Shown here piece after piece: positions 36,801 to 49,600 of a stretch of 64,000 bases of DNA. The notes beneath the pieces were generated by a model that was not told where the DNA came from, searched no databases, and saw nothing but the letters and a program-made list of their open reading frames with translations. Origin of the DNA: Malaya genurostris (taxonomy: Eukaryota > Arthropoda > Insecta > Diptera > Culicidae); NCBI RefSeq assembly GCF_030247185.1, contig NC_080571.1:254917771-254981770 (forward strand), in the 5' to 3' direction. Both the position numbers and the translations under genes were made by a program. How positions within the stretch are numbered: position 1 is the stretch's first letter; every line of letters starts with the position of its first letter.

Positions 36801-37536
36801 AGCAGCAGTTCATTATAGTTTGAGTGTAATCGTCACATTAATTCCAAACCATTATTTCCTCTTCACAGATAGTCTGAGTGCAATTGAAGCCATTCGCTCA
36901 AACATGACTGGCAAGACTGAACCGTTTTTCCTGGGCAAAATAAAACAGTGCCTGAACGACATATTGAACAATAATTATCTAATCACTATAGTCTGGGTCC
37001 CGGCTCATTGCTCCATTCCTGGCAATGAAAGAGCCGATATTTTAGCCAAACGTGGTGCTATTGAGGGTGAAATTTATGAGAGACCAATTGCTTTCAACGA
37101 ATTCTATAGCTCGTCTCGCCAAAGAACACTTGCCAGCTGGCAAGCTTCTTGGGATAAAGATGATCTGGGTCGGTGGATGCACTCAATTATTCAGAAAATA
37201 TCGACAAAGGCATGGTTCAGGGGACTGGATGTGAGTAGAGATTTCATTCGTGTGATGTCCAGACTCATGTCCAATCACTACACGTTAGATGCACATCTCC
37301 TTCGAATTGGGCTCTCCGAGACTAATCATTGTGCTTGTGGCGAAGGTTATCGAGATATTGATCATGTCGTTTGGACATGCGTGGAGTATCGTGATGTCAG
37401 ATCTCAACTAATAAATTCTTTGCGTACCCAAGGTAGACTATCCAATATCCCAGTTCGAGACATTCTTGCTTGTCGTGACCTTTCATACATGAAACTTATT
37501 TATCATTTCATAAAGAAAACTGGAGTTTCAATTTAA
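33844..37536 (+). CDS. I-type retrotransposon ORF2 (endonuclease, reverse transcriptase, RNase H), one in-frame stop
   Basis: 1230 codons with a single in-frame TGA at 36118-36120. The ATG chosen, at 33844, overlaps the ORF1 stop by 8 bases. Domains in order: AP endonuclease (LQWNCRSIMPKL at the start, FALCETWL, GDLNSHG, GSDHLPIII by about residue 220). Reverse transcriptase follows: YRPIAMLSCIRKLFEKII; motif A FLDIKGAFDSV near 570; GLPQGSCLSPLLYN; catalytic LADDGV near 660. Then RNase H (FYTDGSRIEE near 950, ELAAVHYS, FTDSLSAIEA, VWVPAHCSIPGNERAD) and a C-terminal cysteine motif (CACGEGYRDIDHVVWTC near 1163). The product nicks DNA and copies the element RNA into the genome. The stop falls after the polymerase palm and before RNase H. 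The related copy has an Arg codon at the matching place, so a CpG transition is likely. Confidence 0.88.
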
Positions 37537-37933
37537 TAAAGGCCCCTTTCAAGACTTAGTTCTGATCCCAGCTGCGTCCATGAGTTCAACCAATAGCTAA
37601 ATTAGAATAAAAATAATGTAATGATACAAACAAACTCGAAACAGTTTATGAAATTATTAACAAAATGTCTGAAAATAACAGCTTATTTTATAATTTATAG
37701 AAGTTAATCGTTTGGTTCAAATAATATTTCCGAGTAGATTTCATAATTAATGACGAGTTACCTAAGATGATATTTAAGTAATAAGAGAATATGTTTTAAT
37801 AAATGCAAAACGTTGTGACTATGTTAGAATTAAATTAGGATAAGAATATTATGTAAAAGTGATGCTACGGCGAAGAAAAACTTATGTAAACTGCCTTAAG
37901 AAATAAACGTATTTATGAAAAAAAAAAAAAAAA

Positions 37934-37946
37934 AGAGTGAATGACA
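37934..37946 (+). repeat. right target-site duplication, 13 bp
   Basis: Matches 31825-31837. See that entry. Confidence 0.9.
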
Positions 37947-38154
37947 AGAAAAACATGGTTTAATGTGACGTTTCTGAATAAAAAAAATAACGCGAAACGA
38001 ACCTGTTATTTAGCTTACAACATGAAATCAGAGTTAAACCTCGTTTTAACTCATAGCGTGGAAATATTATATAACACTATGGGTTTGAAAGTCGGTTTTC
38101 CCAGCAACACTTTTGTATTATTTCTACGAAAAAACTAGGTTCGTCCATACTTTC

Positions 38155-38195
38155 TGAGGCAGTCTTTACTGCACTGATGAGTCAAAGATAAAACA
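38155..38195 (-). repeat. short fragment of the hairpin repeat family
   Basis: The phrase tgcactgatgagtcaaaga is shared, in reverse, with the arms of the hairpin at 59726-60306. Only about 40 bp is recognisable. Confidence 0.5.
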
Positions 38196-38199
38196 TACA

Positions 38200-40030
38200 A
38201 TTGCTTAAAAAGAATTGTTCATCAATGAATAAGTTCTATACAATACTATCGGTATATCTGTTTTATTTTTGGTTTTCCAAATATGATTCATTCTCGGACA
38301 GTCTACCTAATAGTCTGATAAGTTCCAAAAAATTGGTTGTCTCTAGAGTCAACCTGGATGTAAAATAAACAAGCAAATATTGGCGCAACAGTTGTGGTGA
38401 TGGCTGCAGTCGTCACCCAAGCAAACGATACTAATGTGGATGACATTTCTAGCTAATGGTATGGCTAATGGAAGGGTTTCAAAGTTCGCCAACCCGACCG
38501 AAAATATTAAACGAAAACAATCTCTATTTAAGAAAAATGTTCTTTCCATCGATTTGATTTATACTACGGCAATAACAGACACCGTCGCAAAAATCACTCA
38601 ATTGATTCGACCTTTCGATAACACAGAGACAAACAGAAACTAAATCGCGATAAATATTGATACCGACCGCGCGTATTCTGAAGTGCGACAGAAACTTCGC
38701 CACTCATAAGATGTTTACGATCAATCGCTAAAAATTCTAATTTCCGCTGTTGGATGTGTCGCGCGGGGCTAGTATCTGATGGTTAGCTAGACAAACACAA
38801 CAAACGGTCAAACTTTATTTTGCCGACGACTCATGTCCTACTTCAGTTCCATCTGTGACTGTGGACACATTCCTCCCAAGCAGAGAGATCGAGAAATAGT
38901 GCCAATCGTTCGATAATTTGCACAAATTATGCACGGAAAAAAATGTGACCGTACATTTTTTTGCTCGCTGAATGAATTAGTGAAATATTGATACTTCAAT
39001 CGTCAACTAGTCTTATGAACTCAGCATCAATCAAATCGAACCAGTGTTGATACGTAATCCGTCCACGTTACCATCATTGGACGGTATCGATTCCGCAAGC
39101 TACCGTCCGTCGAATCAGTAGCAAGTTATCGATTGCCTTTTACTGTTTGTGAACAAATTTTTCACCTTTCCTCTTTGTGGAGCGATGAAATAACGATAAA
39201 AAAATCGTGTCTGTCGTAAGATTTATTTTATTTTCTTTATTTGTCTGCTCTGTATAGTGGTCATAAATTGTCGAACGAAATTAATTCGACTGTGAGGTAC
39301 GATGCACTGGTTTGTTTTTTTCTTCTTCTTTGTAATATATGCAATCTATTCACAACTAAAATTTTTCGCTATGTTTCAACTACCCGCAACTGTTTATCGA
39401 TGCAACCGATCGATATCGAGACAACATTCTCGCAGGATAAGTAGCTATGAATCCGGTTTATGATGCGTAGAATATCATCGAAACCTGTCGACGACTAATT
39501 TACAATCAACCGACTCTCACTCTTATGAATATCAACTGCGAAGCGGGCCCACTCTACTCTACTAAGGTTGAATAGATGCTAGCATCACTCTTGTAAATGA
39601 TTTCGGTCTCGTTTGATAGCTCTAATGAACTCGTCGGTAGTCCACGAGGGAGATTTTCAATTACCCTAATCACCTACTTCCTTTGGCGGCAACAGTCAAA
39701 TCCCGGTCAACTGGAGAGGGTGATATTGTACGCTTCAATTGCACCGTGTTACTGAACTCTGTGAACAAAAAAAATGAAAACATATGTAAACGAAGCTTTT
39801 ATTTTTAGTAAGGAAAATGTTGTCTGTTCAAAACCAAAACGAAAGTCTTCTGTAGAATAAAATAAAAGCGAACAAACTGTTCAGTCTCCTCTACTGAATG
39901 TCATTCGATACACACCACCCCGACTCGTTCGAGCAACTCAAATTTGTCCGTGTTCCACTTCCCTAGGCAAAATAATTAAATTTCCTTTTTTTTCTCTTCT
40001 CTTCTCCTACTTTACGGTCAAAATCCACAG
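38200..40030. other. upstream region of SCAR, nothing else recognised
   Basis: Unique-looking sequence with no coding motif. It probably holds 5' regulatory DNA or an intron of SCAR, because the polypyrimidine run ctttttttctcttctcttct followed by ccacag at 40025-40030 looks like a 3' splice site in the 5' UTR. No promoter motif could be fixed. Confidence 0.45.
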
Positions 40031-40271
40031 GTTTTGAAGATGTGCCTTCCTCACCGGTCGTACTGAAAGTTGCAGTCGGTAGGAGATTCACATGCGACAC
40101 CGCTCACCAGTCACGGGGCGTAGCCGTCGTGATTAGAGTGAGTCGGACGGACCGAGGTAGACTGGTCCTGGACGGTAGGGACGAAGGAGTAACAGCAGCA
40201 GAAGCAGTAACAGTAGCAGTAGCAACAGCAGCAGCAGCCCCAATCACAGGTCTGCGAGCAGGAGTAGCAAA
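40031..40271 (+). promoter_or_regulatory. SCAR 5' UTR exon with two short upstream ORFs
   Basis: A plausible 3' splice site ends at 40030. The stretch contains two short upstream ORFs, 40040-40066 (8 codons plus stop) and 40092-40136 (14 codons plus stop), and a CAG-rich run (40193-40240) just ahead of the main ATG. Upstream ORFs of this kind often reduce main-ORF translation. The transcript start is not visible. Confidence 0.55.
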
Positions 40272-40652
40272 ATGCCGTTACCGAAACGGCTCATCCAGCC
40301 GGTGTACGTGGCCCGGTCGGTCTACGTGCGAGAAGAACTTCCGGCCGAGCTCGAAACGGTAACCAACACAACCCTCACCAACATCGTCCGGCAGTTGTCG
40401 TCGCTGTCGAAACATGCAGAAGATCTGTTCGGCGAACTAACCCGGGACGCCGGTAATTTGGCAGAGCGAGCCAATTCGCTGCAGGCGCGAATCGATAGGC
40501 TGGCTATTAAAGTGACCCAGTTAGATAGCACGGTCGAGGAAGTATCGCTGCAGGATATTCAGCTGAAAAAGGCATTCAAAAGTGCCACTATGTTTGACCA
40601 GCAGATTTTCTCCAGACAGACTATGCCGACGGCAATGTTGGAGGTTTACCAG
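40272..40652 (+). CDS. SCAR: SCAR coding exon 1
   Basis: 127 codons, from an ATG in the context gcaaaatgcc to the donor cag|gtgagt. It encodes the start of the WAVE-homology domain, including ETVTNTTLTNIVRQLSSLSK and ARIDRLAIKVTQLDSTVEE, a helical region that packs with Abi and HSPC300 in the WAVE complex. The start is chosen because MPLPKR begins the family. Confidence 0.95.
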
Positions 40653-43600
40653 GTGAGTTAATTGTATTTCATTCAGAGGTTTGATGAACACTAACGAACT
40701 GCCGTTTTCGCTTTGCAGGCTTGTGATAAACCACCGCCACTGGATAAACTCAACTGCTACCGAGACGACGGAAAGGATGGACTGAAATTTTACACTGACC
40801 CGAACTACTTTTTCGAACTTTGGCGACAGGAAATGCTAAAGGACACCGAAAGGGTAATGCACGACCGCGGTAAGAAGGTTCACAAACCACGCGGCACCGA
40901 TGGTGGTGTGGAAGGTGGTCGCCAGAAGAAACGGCCTCGGGCGCCGCACAACACACGCGAAAAGCAACGACAGCGAGCGATTGGCCACGGTGAAACCCTA
41001 ATGCCTAACAATGTGATCTATCGGACGCCAAGTGCGATTGCAGCGGCCAACGAAGAAGCGATTTACAACAGCACAATGGGTGGCAATATAATCTACGATT
41101 CGCGATCAGCGGGACCAGCGAGACCAAATTCCATCGAATTAAGACGAAGTTACCAGCCGGAAACAGTGGACGGAGGAGGATACGCACCTTCTTCGCCGCA
41201 CTATCAACAGCAAATGGCACAACAAAACAACTACCAGCCACCCTCGATGTACGATGAATTCCACAACCAATCGATGTACGGAAACAACATGAACCAAATG
41301 TCCCAGGAAAGTCTGTACGCACCGGGAACCCCGTCACGGTCCAAATCCCGACCGTCACAACCCCCGCCAGCACCACCGTCAACGGGAAGTGGCGGAGGAA
41401 CACCGAATGTATCGAATGCCAACACTCCCACGCGCGGTCGAAGTATGTCAACCGGACGGGACAATCTTCCACCACCGCCACCCATTCCGGAGGGTCTCCA
41501 GTCGCCACCGAACATTCCCAACGGTGGAGCGAACGTTGCCGCTAAACTTCTGAACCGAGCCAACTCGAGAGCTGGCTCTCCCCAGCTCGGTGCTAATGGA
41601 CAACCAATACAACCCCAGCAACCACCGGTCGGAATCCACGGAGGACCTCCGCAACCACAGGCGATAATCGACCAGAACCAGATTGCGTTGGCCCAGCTGA
41701 ACCAGCAAATCAATAATCTGAACAATCTTAACATGCAACTTAATCAGCTGTCGATGAACGATCTACCACCGCCGCCACCGATTCCGGAACAGGTAAGTCT
41801 GTCGCATTCACTACATTCGCTGCTCTGGAAGCTACTACAACGGCCAGTAATCTTAGCGCTTTCGTATCTCTTCTGCTAGTCTAGTCAGGCTTCGTTTGCG
41901 TCAAACTAGAAGTTTGTTCACCGAATGGTAAGACCGCAAGCTTGCCCCCCGCAAACGGTTGGTGACTAACTTTTGCTTTCATGTGATGTGAATTGTTGTG
42001 TTTACATGTGCACTGGTTGGCGCACGATTCCCACCCACCTTGTGCCAAATGTTCCTGAACGTCGAAATGGCAGATAGTGATAGAAATTCCAAGTAAAAAA
42101 TAATCGTTGTATTGTACTGAAACATTTTGCTACGTGTCTTAGGCCAACTCAATTCCAATAACTTTCTGAAACGGTACCAACAGCGGGTTTTTCTGTCCAA
42201 AAGGAATCGATTTTGTTGATGTTTGTTGCTATACATTTCTTCCATTGAGATGGAAAATCGAAACCCCAATTGTTCATAAAAGTTATTTTCTATTTCAGTT
42301 CTTAAATATCATTAAACAGATATTTCAAGAAAAGAATCTTTTTGTCTACTACATTTAACCAGTGGTGTCACGTCCTTATGTGCACCTCGTGCACTGCACA
42401 ACCGATCAAATTGAAGGAATTAATTGCATCCCCACCCACATTCAATTATATTTTCAAATTTTCTATTTAATCGATGAAAGCAGGTCGGATGATACCGAAT
42501 AATGTGCGATTTTATCCACAGCACAATATGCACAAATGCACCATAAGCTGCTTGCGCTTTGCTGGTCAATGACAGCCAAACGATCCTTTCATGTCGCATT
42601 ACCGTAGCCAATGAACTCGAGCAGTTTGCCCAAAATTTCACATCTAATATACACCCAACTTAGAATTTAAAGTATCTCTTGTCGGTGTGTGTCTTTTCCG
42701 TGCACATGAGTTACTGAACAGATTCCAGAAGAGAAGGTATTACTCAACTAAACTCTGAGATTTGTTGTTCTCTCTATCACGTATGCGCAATAGAGATGGT
42801 CGGGTATCGGGTATTTTACCCGAAACCCGACCCGTACCCGTACCCGACGGGTTTTTGGTCGGGTACGGGTAAAAATTTTTATTTTCAATCGGGTACGGGT
42901 CGGGTACGGGTAAAAAAAATTTACTGCTTACTCGGGTACGGGTCGGGTCGGGTAAAAAAATGTACTACTCACTCGGGTACGGGTCGGGTACGGGTAAATT
43001 TTTTTTCCTGATCGATTACCCGACCATTTGTACTTCACATAAATATGTTTACACATTGACGAGAATTTTTTATTGCAAAACAGTTGTTCCGAAAAATAAA
43101 CAATTTGATTCAAGGGGTTTTGACATTCGCGCCTAGAACCAGACCTAAAAACTGACATCTTTTTCAAGAGAAAAACATTTCTTTTCTTCATTTAAAAAAA
43201 AAACGATCAATCATAGTTACGCGAAAAGTTATGTGACTATTTTCCACCCTACTTTTTTATAGCATATTTAATAAGACACACTGCCTTAGCTCTAAGATGT
43301 TGCGGTCAGACCATACTTTTCACGTAGGTTTTAATGAACTGCCATTTTAAAGCTGTTTAATGCACAATCCAGTAAAAATTACTTGATTAATATATAAAAT
43401 GTAGTGTAGTACTCATATCACATTCAGATACCAGAAAACTGCTATTTTAAATATTGGTTGGAGATTTTCAAAATTTACATATAAATCATTAGGATTCTAA
43501 CCATAAAAACATGAACATTTATTTCAGAAAATCTGCATAGAAGCTCTTCTTATTCTTCACTTCTGGGTGGTGTCACCTCACTTGAAATGACACCGATTGA

Positions 43601-46600
43601 TGGCACAGCAAGTTGAGCTATATTGCCAGTTCGATGTCAACATTTCATAAGGGCACATAAACCAATGATCTCCTTAATTTTCACGTGTACCTACAAAGTA
43701 TTCGTGTAGAATGAAAGATAATATCTCCATGTTTCCAACATTACCAAATATGTAACGAACGTTTTTGTATAATAACGCAGATATAGTCGAAAGAGAAAGT
43801 AAACAAAGAAAATCTGTCAATTGTTTTTAGGCCCTTTTGAAATGTTGACGTCGAGTTAATTTACGTTTCTTTTCACTGAAAATCTCGATGCGTGACAGTC
43901 GCAAAAGTACGGGTGAAAATCTTTTCACGCGAAATGCTCAAATTTTCACCGTGTTCACTCGTTGAGGGTTCCAAGGGAGGTGGAACAGAAGTTCAATGGC
44001 TGTAAAAACCACCAGCTCCCGTTAACATCGTTGGTGTGGGTTTGTGAGGCTTACAAAACGGGCATATTTGACAGATTAATTTAAATCAAAATCATAATTC
44101 ATTTTGCTTTGTAGTAAAAAAAATGTAACCAAAAAAAAATTTCTCACAAATGTTCAAACTACTTACACTTGAAGGACTCACAGTTCAACATTTTCAAAAT
44201 TGAATTTTTCACACCGGGAATACACGTGAATTATTTGATGTTTGGTCAATTCACGTAAACGAACCGATGACACTCTATTAATTTTAGGGGATGTTCGTGA
44301 TTTTTCAAGTGATTCTAATGTGAATTTTTATTTGTGTGTCAAGATAATGAGCACGCTTACTTGTGGTTCTAAAGAATTGGATCAAAAGTCGCACTGTTTC
44401 GTAAAAACCATACCTACCCAAAATTGAATACAACGGGTATTACGACATTTTGGATAAATATGCTTCTCGAAAAATTTGAGTAGATATTACTCCCTTTTGT
44501 TGACATTTGTAAATGAGTATAAAGTACCAAAGACATAGGAAATCTATTCATGCTTCACAGTGTATTTATATGTTTAAATGTAAACAAGCATTTTAATGTA
44601 TTTTACTTACAAACTAGAGCCTGATACGCTCTATCTAGCTCGCTATATAAAACACTTTATTTTTTCCATCCTGAATTTTGGTAAACTTTTTACTACTCAT
44701 TCGGGTCGGGTACGGGTACAGGTAATTTTTAATCGGGTACGGGTCGGGTACGGGTAAAATTTTTTATTTTTTATCGGGTACGGGTCGGGTACGGGTAATT
44801 TTTTTTTTATTATTGATCGGGTACGGGTCGGGTACGGGTAATTTTTTAAATTTTTAATCGGGTACGGGTCGGGTACGGGTAATTTTTTTTGCTGATCACT
44901 CGGGTACGGGTCGGGTTCGGGTATAAGAATTTCTATACCCGACCATCTCTAATGCGCAAGTCCAAAAGAAGCTTCAGTGGCTTATGCTTATGGCAGTTGA
45001 AAACAAATTGCTGTCTCAGTTGCAACATCGAAGCGGTTGCATTGACAAAGTTATTAACAGATTTACTCGATGTGCAGTATCGATGATACAAAATAAGTTT
45101 AATAAAAAATTACCATCCAAAAGTTTGCCGTTATTTCATTGTATTGAAAAACACAAGCGAATATTCATTCTTCAATCTTTAGTTTTCACTTACAACGAAC
45201 TGTTACATCTGATATCGCCCAACCAGTGAAATTTGTTACGAGACGCCACTGCATTTAACCCCTTCTAGTTTGTGATTATTTGATGGAGGATAATAAAGAA
45301 ATTGAAATCAATTCATGTCACCTTAGACGACACTTCTTTGCTTTAATATTACCAAGTGCGCAAGTTTAAAATATCGTTTTATTGTTAACAGATGGTACTT
45401 GAAATCTATAGTAAGATATATTTCGAATCTAACGCGCTATTTTGTTGGTTGGGCCCCTCACTTTAAAGCGTCATATTTGATTACTTGGTATCGAACTAGA
45501 ATCATACTTTCATTTTTGTGTAAAACATGTCACTCTACAAGTCATTTCTGATCATCTGAGAGCCATGCGAAATATTCGAAAAGTTGAGAAATGGGTTCAA
45601 TACAAAATAATCGTGCGATAGATGGAAAAGCGAAAAACTCGCTTTAGAATGTTTTTTTTTACGTTACGATTGAGTTTTTTTTTGCATTGAATTACCACTG
45701 ACGACGAAAAATAGATATATTTTGAGAATCCGAAACGTCGATTTATCATTTTTGATAGAAAATTTGGGTCTCAGAAAGGTTTGTGCTCGATTTGTTCTGC
45801 ACACTTTGAAACAACACGAAAAAACATTCATCATTTAAGAGGCCAAAAAGGATCCAAACTTTTTGTATTCGATTGTGACTGGTGACGAAACATAGTGCTT
45901 TGAATATGAGCCCGAAACCAAACGTCAAAGTACGAAGTGGCAGTCCTAATGTCACCGGAGGATACACAATTTACGGATAAAAATTTCAGACAGATGGCGA
46001 CGCTAGGAACCGCACTGTTTAAAAAGTCCTGGAACATTTGAATTGTATTTTGTATTCTATATACTTATAGACGACAAACATATTCTACCATACAATTAAG
46101 TAACATGGAACAAATACAGTTTTTGCCTTTCTCATATAGAGGGTATACAATCTCTGTGAACCGATTTTCACAAGTTTACATTCAAAAGAGAGGTCTTATG
46201 ATCCCATACAAAGTTCCTGAATTTCATTTGGATCCGACTTCCGGTTCCGGAACTATTACCCGAAAAAGTGAAACTAATGTGAGTTTTATTAGGATCCGAC
46301 GTACGGTTCCGGAATGACAAGGTGATATGCATCACATAGGTGAAATTTCTTTCGAAGATGTCTCAACCGATTTTTATCCCGATCATTCTAGATATAATAT
46401 ATAAAGGATGATGAATAGTATCAGAAAGGCTTCATTACACTACTAGGTGGAATAAAACAAGTTTTTGTAGATTAAAATACTCAGTAGAGATAAACTTCGT
46501 ATAATTGATTGGAATATTTATATGGTTCTAAAAAAACCGATTGGTGGAATTTGTCCGAAGATTACAACTGCTGAGTACCTTTGACGTCATTTATTTATCT

Positions 46601-49600
46601 GAATTCTGAACATGAATTCCGAACATTAGCAAAGGAACTGAATTCAGCTCTAAAATCTAATTCCAAAATCCTTGTTCTGATTTCCCGGGTTAGCGGTTCA
46701 ATGCTGGTCTTACAAGTCAGTTGTCATATGTTCTAGCCCCGACCTGGAAGGATTCATAGTGCCAGTAGAGGATCATAGTGTACTAGTCTAGTCGTGCAAT
46801 GATTCTGTACGCTAAGAATCGGCTGCGGAGTCTGTTGAAACAGAAAGGCCAAATTCCACAAAAGAAATGTAAGATTTTGCTGCGCTTGTTCCGAATTCAG
46901 TTCCAGCATCTAGGTTCTCTTAGTTCTAGAAATAAATTCTGGAACTGAATGTCGGTATTAAAGTCTGAAACTGAATTCGGGAATTAAATTCTGGTTGAGA
47001 AGTCAGTTCTAAAATTCAGGTTCGGAGTTCAGATCTAACATTTAGTTCCAGAATCTAGACCTAGAATTCATATTCTGAATTTTATTCATGAATTCTGAAG
47101 TTGAAGTCCTAAGTAAGAGTTCTGGATTCGAGTTCCAAACATAAATTAAGGAACTAAATTCAATCTAGAAATCAGTTCCAGAATCCAGAACTATGCAAGC
47201 AAGCATGAGTATTCCTCATTGTTCCTCAAAGTTTCGGAAAACTTAGTTTTTTACCTATTTACGGTTATCTCACACTGTTGAAAATTTTATAATAAATTAC
47301 TGATCATATTTCTGGTAGCATGGAGAAAGAATTATGTTGTTGCTTCAGTATAACTCCAGATATTCACGTCTGAGTTTTACCCATCCTTCCACAGGGGGCA
47401 TTTTTAAAAGGTGCCCCATAGTAATGTGAGACGTATTCAGGTCAAAAGACAATACTATGAGCGTAGTGAGATCAGAAAGGAGTAATGTATTACGAGCATC
47501 TCAAACCCGTCGAAACGGGCTCGAAAATACGGGAAGGTTATTCTGCAGCATGTCAACGCTCCTCCACATTCAGCCTAAGTGGTCTAAGAAACAATTTGTA
47601 CGCTTCATTGGGAACTTCTACCGCATCCGCTATATTCATCAGATCTGGCACCTTCAAATTATCACTTTTTTCCATCGATGGTACAAGCACTGGCTGAGGA
47701 ACACTTTCAAACTTTCGAGGATGTACGAAAATGGCTCGATAAATGGATGTCATTGAATTGAATTTAATGCTCCCTTTTCGATGCTAAATTATGAATTCTA
47801 ACCGCAAAAGCATTGAAAGGGTCGAGTCGACAGACAGTTTCTCTTTTTTTACTTTTTCTTTCACGATTTACCGAATTGATTTTATATTTGACGCCTTAAT
47901 CTTCGTACAACTTTCAAGTTAAAAGTACAAGTTTTCGATTTATATTGGAAACATTCAAGAAGTTGCAGTAATGGCTCCGTAATAATCAGAAGAGAATGTA
48001 AACAAAGAGAGGCTCTCATTTGCAGTTAGGTCTTTTTGTCATGGGACTGTCGAAATTAGTGTTCGATTATGGCAGAGGTTTACATTCTTGGCTTATTCAA
48101 AGAGGATCTACATTTACAGAATATTTTCAATTATATAGTGCACAAAGTCCAGACTAATGTGAATCTTATGTGAACTAGTTGTTTCTAAAAGTCTGCGAGA
48201 TTTTCACAATTTCCTGATTGGAACGGGAAAACATAAACACTGTTTATACTCACATTTGAACAAAATCATTTCGAATTAGTTTATTAGAGAATCTATATGA
48301 ATTGATTAACGAACAATCAAATCACAAGCGTTCAATAATATGGCACAAAATCAACTTGGATTAAGAACAAAATGCTTTTAAATTTTCAATAATTTGTTTA
48401 TTACACCAGAAATTAGTTCACAATGAAAACAATCGTTTATTGTTCTAATTGACATTGATCTTTATAAAATCGATTGGATAAGAATATCGGAATATGAGGA
48501 TATTTTTTTCTTGGTTTGATATAGTGGCCCGGGCCAGGAACTAGCAGATTTTCCCTTCACCGTAATTGTGTAGCACAAAGAGTGTACAGGCTCAAATTGC
48601 ATCGCTTCAAAATGGTTGTGACTGCGTGTTCAAATTCAGGAAGATCTCAGTTTAGTTTTCAACTCTTAGTTTAGCATAACTTTATTTATAAAGATGTGAA
48701 TCAATCTATCAAATCTGAAATCAAGTATACTGCCAAATCATACATGTTCTGAAATCATGATTATTATAATAATTCATCGTTGGAATAAGGCGCTAGAGTG
48801 TAGTTTACCATTTTGTTTGAAATAAATTTATCTTCTGAGCTGGTTCAGAAAACTGCTGTTGCAAGTTATCCAAATTTAGCATGAATACCCCAGGTAAACA
48901 GTAAGCATCAACATAAGCTGTAAAATAGCCACTGAAAATTATGCTAGCTCTGAATCAACATTATGAAAGCTTATCTGTAAAGTGGCCAGTGTTCAAAATA
49001 CTGAATGCTCATTAGCCATTACAAAACTTGCTGTGTAATTTGCCAATGTCAATTGCATTTAATCAGTCTTAAAAGCGCCTAAAACGCCAATTATGTGCTG
49101 TTGTCATAATACATTAATCTGTGTTTATTGGTTACTTGGGTATGGACATCATATTTCTGGAAATGTCATATTTAACCTATCAATACTTTGTTTGACTGAT
49201 CGGTTTTGTTGCAACTGGTAATGGTTGAATGCGAAAAAACAAAAAAGAATTACACCAATAGGTAGATTAAACAGGCTTTTACCTGATCGGACAGGAGCAA
49301 ACTGCCCGCCCTTTGTCGCACTTTGTTTCATTCGTCTGATAAGGCATTTATTTATACTCTGTTTTCCTTCTTCTACTTTGATACATAGACTGCATTGATT
49401 GCGGTTCATTAAATACGTGTTATCTTTCTTTTTTTGCGATTGTTTGCAGAACGGTTTCATGATTGCATGTAGTTAATTGTACAGAATCCTGACTTCAGCG
49501 TTTTATATTTGTTAAATTTTACTGAAAGGCCATGTTTCTTGTGCGGTGAACGACCCAAAAGTGTCTAAATCCACTAATGGAAGACAACAACAGCAACAAT

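Larger units (their letters stand above)
31838..37933 (+). mobile_element. full-length I-type non-LTR retrotransposon
   Basis: About 6.1 kb: a 5' UTR of roughly 720 bp, ORF1 (32562-33851), ORF2 (33844-37536 with one in-frame stop), a 3' UTR of about 380 bp, and a poly(A) tail ending at 37933. A 13 bp target-site duplication flanks it exactly, so both ends are complete. The domain set (CCHC knuckles in ORF1; AP endonuclease, reverse transcriptase, RNase H and a cysteine motif in ORF2) is that of the I clade. Intact flanks and largely open frames point to recent insertion. A decayed relative lies at 21538-25302. Confidence 0.9.

Noticed and set aside
40042..40362. 106-codon frame overlapping the SCAR start
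   Set aside because: Different frame from SCAR and rich in low-complexity Ala/Val from CAG repeats. SCAR homology fixes the real start at 40272.
41005..41734. Two 167-codon minus-strand frames
   Set aside because: Antisense shadows of SCAR exon 2, where Pro and Gln codons leave the reverse frames open.
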